16,128 bases of DNA from Bdellovibrionales bacterium (lineage in GTDB: Bacteria; Bdellovibrionota_G; JALEGL01; JAGRAY01). Position numbers and translations under genes: made by a program. Under the pieces are notes generated by a model. It made no database searches, was not told the origin of the DNA, and saw only the letters and a list, made by a program, of their open reading frames with translations. The DNA is taken from contig JAGRAY010000022.1 in assembly GCA_020434375.1 (NCBI GenBank), positions 1 through 16,128 on the forward strand, read 5' to 3'. Of this stretch, positions 8,199 to 14,713 are shown piece by piece. How positions within the stretch are numbered: position 1 is the first letter of the stretch; the number at the start of each line of letters is the position of its first letter.

Positions 8199-8596
8199 GT
8201 GGCATTGATCACATAGGAATCGCTGTAACCTCTTTGGAGGAATCGTTGGTTTTTTATACGAAAACCATGGGGATGACCCTCGTTGCTATAGAAGAGGTTC
8301 CTTCTGAGAAAGTTCGAGTTGCCATTCTAGATTGCGAAGGCGTGCGCATTGAACTATTAGAACCTACCGAGAAGGACTCTGTGATAGCTAAGTTTATCGA
8401 AAAGAAAGGGCCAGGTGTTCACCATATGGCTTATTCTGTATCTGATGTAGAAAAGCAAGTTGGGGTTCTTAAAAGCACGCAAGTTAAGCTTATTGAACCA
8501 GCACCACGATCTGGTGCTGGAGGATGCACTGTAGCGTTTGTACATCCAAAATCCACGGGAGGCGTTTTGGTCGAATTAGTTGAGCGACCCGAATAA
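8195..8596 (+). CDS. mce: Methylmalonyl-CoA epimerase
   Basis: The product has 133 residues, the usual length for this VOC-superfamily enzyme, which interconverts (S)- and (R)-methylmalonyl-CoA between propionyl-CoA carboxylase and methylmalonyl-CoA mutase. Visible marks are DHIGIAV at the N-terminus (His6), RIELLEP (51-57), GPGVHHMAY (72-80) and GVLVELVE (123-130, Glu127). These blocks supply the metal-binding His and Glu and the catalytic acid/base pair in characterised epimerases. The two babab-type halves of the VOC fold are complete. It is cytosolic. The ATG overlaps the preceding lipoprotein stop as ATGA and has no strong ribosome site of its own, suggesting translational coupling. Its place between two lipoprotein genes is odd, since mutase and carboxylase genes are absent from the window. 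The family call is secure; glyoxalase-like alternatives are less likely given the HHMAY and ELVE motifs. Confidence 0.92.
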   Translation: MSGIDHIGIAVTSLEESLVFYTKTMGMTLVAIEEVPSEKVRVAILDCEGVRIELLEPTEKDSVIAKFIEKKGPGVHHMAYSVSDVEKQVGVLKSTQVKLIEPAPRSGAGGCTVAFVHPKSTGGVLVELVERPE

Positions 8597-8600
8597 AATA

Positions 8601-9308
8601 ATGAAAGCTTGTCGTATTTTTCTACTTTGTTTCGTGTCAGGCTGCTTTTTTAAAGGAGACGATAGCTTTGTTCTTAGAGGACATCTTATTTCGACGATTC
8701 CGCAGGTAAATTTAGTAGGCTCTCCAAAGCCTGTGATCGAAGTTTTTGGAGGATCCTCAGAAGCTTTTACAGTCACTTTTACTGATGACGATTTCGGTTC
8801 CACGCGTGTAGCCGTATTACTAAAAGGGTTGAGTGCGAACCAAACGTATATCTTTGAAATTTCTCAAAACGGTATATTAGATCCAGTTCTTACCTTTCCG
8901 TATGCAATGAACGGCCTACAAGATATTGATCTGCCAGCCTTGCCCTTAGGCACCATGGAAGCCATATACGCCTTGGCTCAAACTGAGGGTGTGAATCAAG
9001 ACAAGGTATCAAAAGGAGTTGTGATGGGCCAGGTTTCGTCAAATGGTACGGGATGTTCACCTTTAGTTTCTGTCTCGATTCAAAGCGCGCAAACTTCGAT
9101 AGGTGCGATCGATGGACCATTCTATTTTGATACAAATGGAAATCTGACACAGAGTCAATTTTCCGATGCAGAGTGCAACTATATATTTTTTAATGTTCCG
9201 ACTGGAAATTTTACCTTAAGTTTCGCATCCCAATTTTCTTCGGTAGACTCAGATATTGCAGTGACAGCTTTTGCAGGAAAGGTATCCTTTGGTTTAAATC
9301 TTCCATGA
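8601..9308 (+). CDS. Small lipoprotein with a transthyretin/CnaB-like beta domain
   Basis: The protein has 235 residues from the ATG at 8601. The N-terminus MKACRIFLLCFVSGC is a lipoprotein signal with lipobox VSGC, so Cys15 is the predicted lipid-bearing residue. The same frame is open back to a TTG at 8580, but that would add seven polar residues before the signal, so 8601 is preferred. The mature part is rich in beta strands. Residues about 136-235 (VVMGQVSSNGTGCSPLVSVSIQ, then GPFYFDTNGNL, then YIFFNVPTGNFTLSF) resemble carboxypeptidase-regulatory or CnaB-like domains. No catalytic motif is visible. It begins 4 bases after the epimerase stop and ends in an ATGA overlap with the next gene. 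An envelope-anchored partner of the large lipoprotein is inferred from operon position only. Confidence 0.8.
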   Translation: MKACRIFLLCFVSGCFFKGDDSFVLRGHLISTIPQVNLVGSPKPVIEVFGGSSEAFTVTFTDDDFGSTRVAVLLKGLSANQTYIFEISQNGILDPVLTFPYAMNGLQDIDLPALPLGTMEAIYALAQTEGVNQDKVSKGVVMGQVSSNGTGCSPLVSVSIQSAQTSIGAIDGPFYFDTNGNLTQSQFSDAECNYIFFNVPTGNFTLSFASQFSSVDSDIAVTAFAGKVSFGLNLP

Positions 9309-11062
9309 AGACAGAATGTCAACATTGTCACCGTCAACTTCAAGTTAATATTCAGTTTATTCTTAAAGACTCAATTGAAATAGAATGTCCAGAATGTCAT
9401 GAATTAACAGAAATTGAAGGCGATAGTGGTCTTATTAAACAGGAACTTGGCGATACGCATCCTATTTTAGTTGTTAGTGATCCTCAAAACAAAACTGCGA
9501 ATGCTGACTTAACACATAAGTCAATCGTCGTTGATGATATTAAACCAAAAATTTATCAATTTCGAAAGCCTCAAAACAGATGGTCGTGGTCAATACTTCA
9601 AATTATTTTCATATTGATTTGTGTTTTAATGTTGGCTGCATACATCTTCTGGAGCGGAAAAAAAGTTTCATCACAATCAACAGTTAAAATCAAAAATACG
9701 ACGGATAAGCCTGAATCGGTATTACTTTCTCCGGACCATTCGTCAAAGGTATTATCTAAACATAAAAATATAATTGGCAGCAAAATTTCGAATGGGATTT
9801 CAAAACCGACTCTCGATTCAGATGATCATTTTCTCAAATCTTCAGAGGTTTTAGAGCTCTATGAAACTTTTTCGCCTAGAGGATTGGAGCATGTTAAGAA
9901 ACAGATGTTAGACCTCTTGGACCTTAAATCACCACCGGCTCGCACCTACGGAATGAAAATAGCTTGCCTCTTATCGTACATGGCTTATCGAGAGCAAGAT
10001 GAAAAGCTAGCCTCGAAGGCACAAGAATTTGCCGATCGCTACTCTGCACAACTGGAGGATTTCGATTTTAACCTGTTTAATGCTATTCAAAAAATGTTTC
10101 GAAAAGATTTTGCTCAGACGTATCGTTTTTCTAATAATGCACTTAGCATCAACGCAGGTCATTTGTTGGCCCAATCTGTAATGCACTATGCCCACTTTCA
10201 ACTTAATCAATCCTCATTTGGACTTTCGGAGCTTCAGAAATTATATAAAAATTATCAATACTACCCCTCAGGGTTTTTCTTGTTTGAGATATTTCTGCAA
10301 CGAAAGACGATGGAAAACATTATTAAAACAGGTAATGCCTTGCTGGCGCAAGAGCCGGATGATCACGTTGTTCAATATCGATTTGGACAATCGTTACTTA
10401 GTGCTAGATATTTTTCGGATGCGGAACTGATTTTTTCGCAACTTTATCAGAGATTCCCGAACGACTGGCGATATCGTGTTTTACTGTCTGAAACGTCAAG
10501 AAAGCTTGAAAAATTTCAATCCGCGAGAAATGCGTTGGTCTATTTGCTACAATCTACGGATTTAAAGCTATCTAATGAAGCAGTTAAAAAAATTCAAATT
10601 GAACGAGGACTCATTGATTACGATGAAGGTTTATTTGAAAAATCGACGCAATATTTTGAGGTCGCCCACCGACTTAACCCTTTAGATGAAGAAGCAACAC
10701 TGCTTTTGAGTGATTCTCTAATACAATCCGGGCGGATTCAAACAGCTGAAAAAGTACTCGAACGGGCCAGATCCGAGATTCCCAAATCGCAAGAAATTTT
10801 AAGAAAACTTTTTTGGGTGTATATTAAACAAAGAAATCAAAATTCTGCAGAGAAAACAGCTCGAGAAATAGACGTTTTAAACGCTAGCGACGTAAGAATG
10901 TATTTCGAACTGGGAAAACTTATGGAATCTAAGAGCAAGCTTTCACAAGCTCTAGCTGCCTATCAAAAAGCTTATGCTATGGATACAGGCTCCGAGGATG
11001 TCAGGAAAAAAGTCGAAGAAGTGACAAATCAGCTACAGAGTCGACCCCAAAAAAGTAAATAA
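9305..11062 (+). CDS. Zinc-ribbon, single-TM, TPR protein
   Basis: The protein has 585 residues. Four Cys arranged as C5-x2-C8 and C28-x2-C31 form an N-terminal zinc ribbon of the MJ0042-like kind (CQHC...CPEC). A Lys/Ser-rich stretch leads to one membrane helix at about 93-116 (ILQIIFILICVLMLAAYIF). The rest, about 175-570, is TPR-like, for example SDAELIFSQLYQRFPNDWRY, EKSTQYFEVAHRLNPLDEEA and SQALAAYQKAYAMDTGSED. The zinc ribbon would lie in the cytoplasm and the TPR domain in the periplasm. That topology is inferred from helix position and the usual orientation of this architecture. The start overlaps the preceding stop (ATGA). No terminator with a T-run follows. It is likely a scaffold or assembly protein for the envelope products of the operon; no specific partner can be named. 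Confidence 0.8.
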   Translation: MKTECQHCHRQLQVNIQFILKDSIEIECPECHELTEIEGDSGLIKQELGDTHPILVVSDPQNKTANADLTHKSIVVDDIKPKIYQFRKPQNRWSWSILQIIFILICVLMLAAYIFWSGKKVSSQSTVKIKNTTDKPESVLLSPDHSSKVLSKHKNIIGSKISNGISKPTLDSDDHFLKSSEVLELYETFSPRGLEHVKKQMLDLLDLKSPPARTYGMKIACLLSYMAYREQDEKLASKAQEFADRYSAQLEDFDFNLFNAIQKMFRKDFAQTYRFSNNALSINAGHLLAQSVMHYAHFQLNQSSFGLSELQKLYKNYQYYPSGFFLFEIFLQRKTMENIIKTGNALLAQEPDDHVVQYRFGQSLLSARYFSDAELIFSQLYQRFPNDWRYRVLLSETSRKLEKFQSARNALVYLLQSTDLKLSNEAVKKIQIERGLIDYDEGLFEKSTQYFEVAHRLNPLDEEATLLLSDSLIQSGRIQTAEKVLERARSEIPKSQEILRKLFWVYIKQRNQNSAEKTAREIDVLNASDVRMYFELGKLMESKSKLSQALAAYQKAYAMDTGSEDVRKKVEEVTNQLQSRPQKSK

Positions 11063-11180
11063 AACTGTTATTTGTGCTTGTATAAATTAGTATTCATTGT
11101 ATACGTATACGCCCAAATGGTTTGGGGGACTAGCTTAGGGGAAGACCCAAATCGAGAGAGGCGTGAAAGGAGCTGTAGGC
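11063..11180 (+). promoter_or_regulatory. speA upstream region with palindrome and competing hairpins
   Basis: A perfect 12-base palindrome, GTATACGTATAC, lies at 11099-11110. Next is a hairpin CCCAAA-TGG-TTTGGG (11112-11126). A second CCCAAA at 11146-11151 could also pair with the same TTTGGG (11121-11126), so the two stems exclude each other. The Shine-Dalgarno AAAGGAG (11166-11172) lies 15 bases beyond. TTGTAT (11078-11083) with TATACG (11100-11105), 16 bases apart, is a weak promoter candidate that would put the palindrome over the -10 box. An operator or a switching leader is an inference from symmetry; no known riboswitch is recognised. Confidence 0.35.
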
Positions 11181-13073
11181 ATGAATATTTTTGGAATTGA
11201 AGACGCTATGAATCTTTATGGGTTAGACTCCTGGGGCGCAGGCTACTTTGGTATCGATGAACTCGGTTGCCTTGAGGTTTTGCCGACAAAAACCTCAGAT
11301 CGGCGTGTTTCAATGGTGAGAATTCTTGAAGAGCTAAAAAAACGGAGAATCAAAACGCCCGTGTTATTGCGTTTTCCACAAATATTACACACGCAAGTTC
11401 ATGCACTCTCTGAAGCCTTTGAAAGAGCCATTAAAGAATTTAATTATGGTCAAACGTACTTTCCAGTTTTTCCAATCAAAGTCAATCAACGTTATTCAGT
11501 GGTTGAGAACCTTCTGAATGCTGGGTTCACTAAAAATCTCGGAATCGAAGTTGGAAGTAAGCCAGAACTTATTGGCGCCCTATCTTTTGTGCTTCCAGGG
11601 GAGGCACTGACTATTTGCAATGGATACAAAGATGAAGAATATCTTGAAGCCGCCATCTTAGGTGTAAAACTCGGCAAAAAAATTCTTACAGTTATTGAAA
11701 AGCCATTTGAGCTTGACGATATTATCGCACTCCACAAAAAGCATGGTATCGCACCTTATGTGGGTATTCGTATTAAGCTCAATGCGAAAGGATCTGGTCT
11801 TTGGGAAAAATCAAGTGGAAACGCAAGTAAGTTTGGCCTGACAACCAATCAACTTCTTCAAGGTATTGAGAAACTTAGAGATGCGAATTTACTAGGCCAT
11901 TTAAAAATGTTTCATTTTCATATTGGTTCTCAAATCACAGAAATTCGGCGCATTAAAGAAGCTATCAAAGAAGCCGCTCGTATTTATGCGAAATCGAGAA
12001 AATTGGGTGTTTCGATTGAGTATTTGAATGTAGGAGGAGGCCTTGGTGTTGATTACGATGGAAGTAAAACTTCCTCAGATGCATCTGTGAACTACACTGT
12101 GGACGAGTATGCGAACGATGTTGTTTATACTATTCAAGATGTTTGCAAAAATGAGCACGTTCCATTACCTAGAATTGTCTCAGAAAGTGGACGATTTTTG
12201 GTGTCATACCATTCGGCGCTCATTGTTGATGTGAAAGATCAAACAACTGAATTTTATCAAAGGAAACCTAAGTTTACGGCCAAGGAACCCCAAGTGGTTC
12301 AGGACATGCTGTATATTTTCGAAAATCTGACCATAAAAAACTATAGAGAATATTATCATGATGCCTTGGAAAGAAAAGACGAGTTGGCAGCACTTTTTAA
12401 TCTGGGCATGATTGAACTAGAAGATAGAGCAAAAGGCGAGTGGCTTTTTTGGGCCATTGCAAGACATGCCGTGAAATACGGAAAGAATACAAAGGTTATT
12501 GCAGATGAGTTTATTGAACTTGAAAATAGAATGTTTGAAAAAATTATCTGTAATTTTTCGGTTTTTCAATCGATTCCGGATCACTGGGCCTTGGATCAAT
12601 TGTTTCCGGTGATGCCCATTATGAGACTGAATGAAAAGCCGACAAGAAAAGCTACTATCGTAGATATTACTTGTGACTCCGACGGTGAGGTTGATAAATT
12701 TGTAGATTTGAAAGATATTAAACATGCCTTAGAGGTTCATAATTTAAAAGACAAGGAACCTTATTACTTGGCATTTTTGATGATTGGTGCCTATCAGGAT
12801 ACCATGGGAGATCTTCACAATCTTTTTGGAGCCGTAAACGAAGCCCAGATACTTATTGAAGTGGGCGGAAAAATTATTATCCAAAGTGCAACTCGTGGTG
12901 ATACCACTGGTGAAGCTCTCGAAATTTATGGCTACGAGCAGGAAAAACTACTTCGCGCTGTAAAATCTATGATTCAAGAAAAAATAGAAGACAGGCAAAT
13001 GTCAGAAGAAGAAGGCAGTGCTCTAGTCAACACGTATGCCCAGTTTTTCAAATCATACCCTTACTTGGTATAA
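11181..13073 (+). CDS. speA: Biosynthetic arginine decarboxylase
   Basis: The protein has 630 residues from the ATG at 11181, which has GGAG 8 bases upstream; an in-frame GTG at 11163 lies before that ribosome site and is not preferred. It decarboxylates arginine to agmatine with pyridoxal phosphate, the first step of the agmatine route to putrescine and spermidine. The family order is complete: VFPIKVNQ with the cofactor Lys100, HFHIGSQ (245-251), the Gly-rich phosphate loop VGGGLG (285-287 for GGG), SESGR (334-338) and DITCDSDG (495-502) with the active-site Cys498, then GAYQDTMGDLHNLFG. Length and motifs match E. coli SpeA (658 residues). There is no signal peptide. It is separated by 118 bases from the operon upstream and is probably transcribed from its own promoter or with read-through. 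No agmatine ureohydrolase or deiminase gene is in the window. Confidence 0.96.
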   Translation: MNIFGIEDAMNLYGLDSWGAGYFGIDELGCLEVLPTKTSDRRVSMVRILEELKKRRIKTPVLLRFPQILHTQVHALSEAFERAIKEFNYGQTYFPVFPIKVNQRYSVVENLLNAGFTKNLGIEVGSKPELIGALSFVLPGEALTICNGYKDEEYLEAAILGVKLGKKILTVIEKPFELDDIIALHKKHGIAPYVGIRIKLNAKGSGLWEKSSGNASKFGLTTNQLLQGIEKLRDANLLGHLKMFHFHIGSQITEIRRIKEAIKEAARIYAKSRKLGVSIEYLNVGGGLGVDYDGSKTSSDASVNYTVDEYANDVVYTIQDVCKNEHVPLPRIVSESGRFLVSYHSALIVDVKDQTTEFYQRKPKFTAKEPQVVQDMLYIFENLTIKNYREYYHDALERKDELAALFNLGMIELEDRAKGEWLFWAIARHAVKYGKNTKVIADEFIELENRMFEKIICNFSVFQSIPDHWALDQLFPVMPIMRLNEKPTRKATIVDITCDSDGEVDKFVDLKDIKHALEVHNLKDKEPYYLAFLMIGAYQDTMGDLHNLFGAVNEAQILIEVGGKIIIQSATRGDTTGEALEIYGYEQEKLLRAVKSMIQEKIEDRQMSEEEGSALVNTYAQFFKSYPYLV

Positions 13074-13100
13074 TGGGACTGTCGATAAACGCCCATTTTT
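13072..13100 (+). terminator. Weak candidate terminator after speA
   Basis: AATGGG (13072-13077) can pair with CCCATT (13092-13097), and the strand continues with T to 13100. The stem has only six pairs and the loop 14 bases, so it is a poor intrinsic terminator. The same bases also lie in the larger inverted repeat at 13076-13148. Confidence 0.28.
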
Positions 13101-13148
13101 GTCGTTGCTCGTCGGTTCGCCAAGAATATAAGCATTTCTCGACAGTCC
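13076..13148. repeat. Inverted-repeat element (10-bp arms, possible MITE or REP-like unit)
   Basis: GGACTGTCGA at 13076-13085 is the exact reverse complement of TCGACAGTCC at 13139-13148, with 53 bases between. One G-T and two A-T pairs extend the outer end to 13073/13151. The element begins right after the speA stop. Terminal arms of this length around a short non-coding core are what short non-autonomous mobile repeats look like, but a folded 3' RNA end is equally possible. No transposase is nearby. Whether it recurs in the genome cannot be seen here. Confidence 0.45.
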
Positions 13149-13165
13149 TATATAGTAGCTACTCC

Positions 13166-13320
13166 CTATCTTGCGACTTCGCCTTTGGTTAGAATAACGC
13201 AGCTGAGGTTTACAATTGATTGCATGAGGGGATCGGTGCCATGTGCCGATTGTTCTGACAATCGGTGATGTGGCCCCGGAAGCCCCGGCTCCAACCAGCC
13301 TCTTCGCTTCCCCTCGGGGA
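13166..13320. other. Hairpin-rich intergenic segment between 9-bp direct repeats
   Basis: The segment lies between two copies of AGCTACTCC (13157-13165 and 13321-13329); the right copy covers the M16 stop codon. It is visibly more G/C-rich than its surroundings in its right half. It holds two perfect 8-pair stems: CCGATTGT-TCTG-ACAATCGG (13246-13265) and GCTTCCCC-TC-GGGGAAGC (13306-13323). An extra ATCGG at 13232-13236 can compete for CCGAT. Neither stem is followed by a T-run on either strand, so they are not classical intrinsic terminators. No tRNA, SRP RNA, RNase P or tmRNA signature is seen, and no gene. The direct repeats could be an insertion scar, which is a guess. Confidence 0.35.
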
Positions 13321-13322
13321 AG

Positions 13323-14708
13323 CTACTCCTGGTCGTAGGGAATGACTTGAACAGATTTTGCCCCAAGCTCCTTTTGAACGTCTTTAAAATCTGTTTGTGT
13401 TCCAAGAATCACAATATTTAGATTTTGAGAGTCTATATACTTCTTCCCAGCAGTACGAATGTCTTCAATTGTAAGTTTACTGATATTAGCTTGGTAGGTT
13501 TCCAATTCATCATCAGGTTTTTGAAGAAGTCTGTTATACATTTTTTCACGAAGCACTTTTTCCGGAACGTCGACATCAAAAGGAAAAGATCGAATTAAAT
13601 AATTTTTTGCAAATAGTATGGCTTCGTCTGTTAAGCCGTTACCATGAGCTGCTTTTTCAAGCAATTCGAGGCTGAGTTGAATAGCAGGCACCGTGTCTGC
13701 CACTTTTGGAAACGTATAGAGATACCATGCACCTGAATCTCTCCTTGATTCAAGTGTTCCGTAGGCAGAGTAGGACCATCCCCGAACGACCCGAATTTCA
13801 TTCATATATTGAGCCTGAAACATGGGGCCCGCAAAAGCGGTTAAAAATACTTCGAGAGCATACACATCAGCGTGTCCATGTGGAAGGCTAGGTTGTCCAA
13901 TCAAAAAATGTGTTTGCGAGCGATCAGGTTTATCGACTAGGAAAATATTTAATCCACTTAATTTATTGGATGGCTTATTAACCAATATTTCGGCTTTGCC
14001 GTCTGGTAGAGTCTCTAAAAGTTTACGAGATTTTTCCTGGAATAAAGTCTTATTAATCGATCCGGCTGCTCCGACCCATACTTTACCTTTGTGAACGTAA
14101 CGTTTGAAATAATCTACAAGATCATCTTGAGAAATTGTATTCACAGACTTCCTTGTACCAATCGATGAATTACCATAAGGGTGATTGGGGTAAACAGATT
14201 TTAGAAATTGCCGTTTTGCTAGGCTTGCATCAGATTCTAAGCTTAATTGTATTTGTCCTAAAATCTCTTGCCTTTGCTTTTCAATTTCTTCTGGCTCAAA
14301 GGTAGGTGTCGTAAGAACTTCAGATAAGAGACTTAAAAACGGATCTAAATTTTTTGCGAGAAGTTCTCCTTGAGCAATAAACGAGTGCGATCCAGTACTA
14401 ATATGAATCGATGTTCCCATTTGATCTAGTAGCTCCTCGATTTGGGATCTTGTATGATTTTTAGTTCCTCTCAGAAGCATTTGACCAAGAAAGTAAGTCA
14501 GACCTTCTTTTCCTTTTGGATCCATGTATGTTCCGAACGGAAGAGCTATCATCCAGCTAACAAGTGGGCGATCATGCTTTTCAACCAGAATAACGTCAAC
14601 GGTATCAGAAAATTTTTCCCACATTGGAAAAGCTTGGGTCAGGGGTGAGATTAAGTTTGTCAAAATAAGTCCTCCTAAAATAGCAAGATAACTAAAGTTT
14701 AAGTTCAC
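13323..14708 (-). CDS. M16 peptidase-like subunit without zinc motif
   Basis: The protein has 461 residues and starts at GTG (14706-14708). A Sec signal peptide ends near LTQA-26, giving a soluble periplasmic protein. The M16 fold is clear: GLTYFLGQMLLRGT (69-82) sits where active members have the HxxEH zinc motif, but reads Y72-F-L-G-Q76, so zinc cannot bind. The C-terminal half keeps the substrate-binding pair: EIRVVRGWSYSAYG, with Arg306 and Tyr313 seven residues apart. That combination is known from two-subunit M16B enzymes, in which this chain completes the active site of a zinc-bearing partner. The start is 5 bases after the stop of the upstream M16 gene, so the two are surely an operon and probably a heterodimer. 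The alternative, an independent non-catalytic chaperone, is less likely given the kept Arg/Tyr pair. Confidence 0.9.
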   Translation of the reverse strand: MNLNFSYLAILGGLILTNLISPLTQAFPMWEKFSDTVDVILVEKHDRPLVSWMIALPFGTYMDPKGKEGLTYFLGQMLLRGTKNHTRSQIEELLDQMGTSIHISTGSHSFIAQGELLAKNLDPFLSLLSEVLTTPTFEPEEIEKQRQEILGQIQLSLESDASLAKRQFLKSVYPNHPYGNSSIGTRKSVNTISQDDLVDYFKRYVHKGKVWVGAAGSINKTLFQEKSRKLLETLPDGKAEILVNKPSNKLSGLNIFLVDKPDRSQTHFLIGQPSLPHGHADVYALEVFLTAFAGPMFQAQYMNEIRVVRGWSYSAYGTLESRRDSGAWYLYTFPKVADTVPAIQLSLELLEKAAHGNGLTDEAILFAKNYLIRSFPFDVDVPEKVLREKMYNRLLQKPDDELETYQANISKLTIEDIRTAGKKYIDSQNLNIVILGTQTDFKDVQKELGAKSVQVIPYDQE

Positions 14709-14713
14709 GATGC

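Noticed and set aside
8580..8600. Upstream TTG start for the small lipoprotein
   Set aside because: It would place seven polar residues before the lipoprotein signal and overlap the epimerase further; ATG at 8601 gives a normal signal peptide.
11163..11180. GTG start for speA
   Set aside because: It lies upstream of the AAAGGAG ribosome site, which is correctly spaced for the ATG at 11181.
12417..12725. 102-residue minus-strand ORF within speA
   Set aside because: It is fully inside a conserved SpeA region, with no ribosome site or recognisable domain.
13074..13322. tRNA, SRP RNA, RNase P RNA, tmRNA or CRISPR array
   Set aside because: None of their conserved arms, loops or regularly spaced repeats can be found.
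13306..13323. Intrinsic terminator for the M16 operon
   Set aside because: The stem is strong and directly follows the stop codon, but no T-run follows on the minus strand. It is recorded only as part of the hairpin-rich segment.
13166..13405. 79-residue minus-strand ORF across the intergenic patch
   Set aside because: It starts inside the M16 gene in another frame, has no family resemblance, and its sequence is driven by the G/C-rich hairpins.
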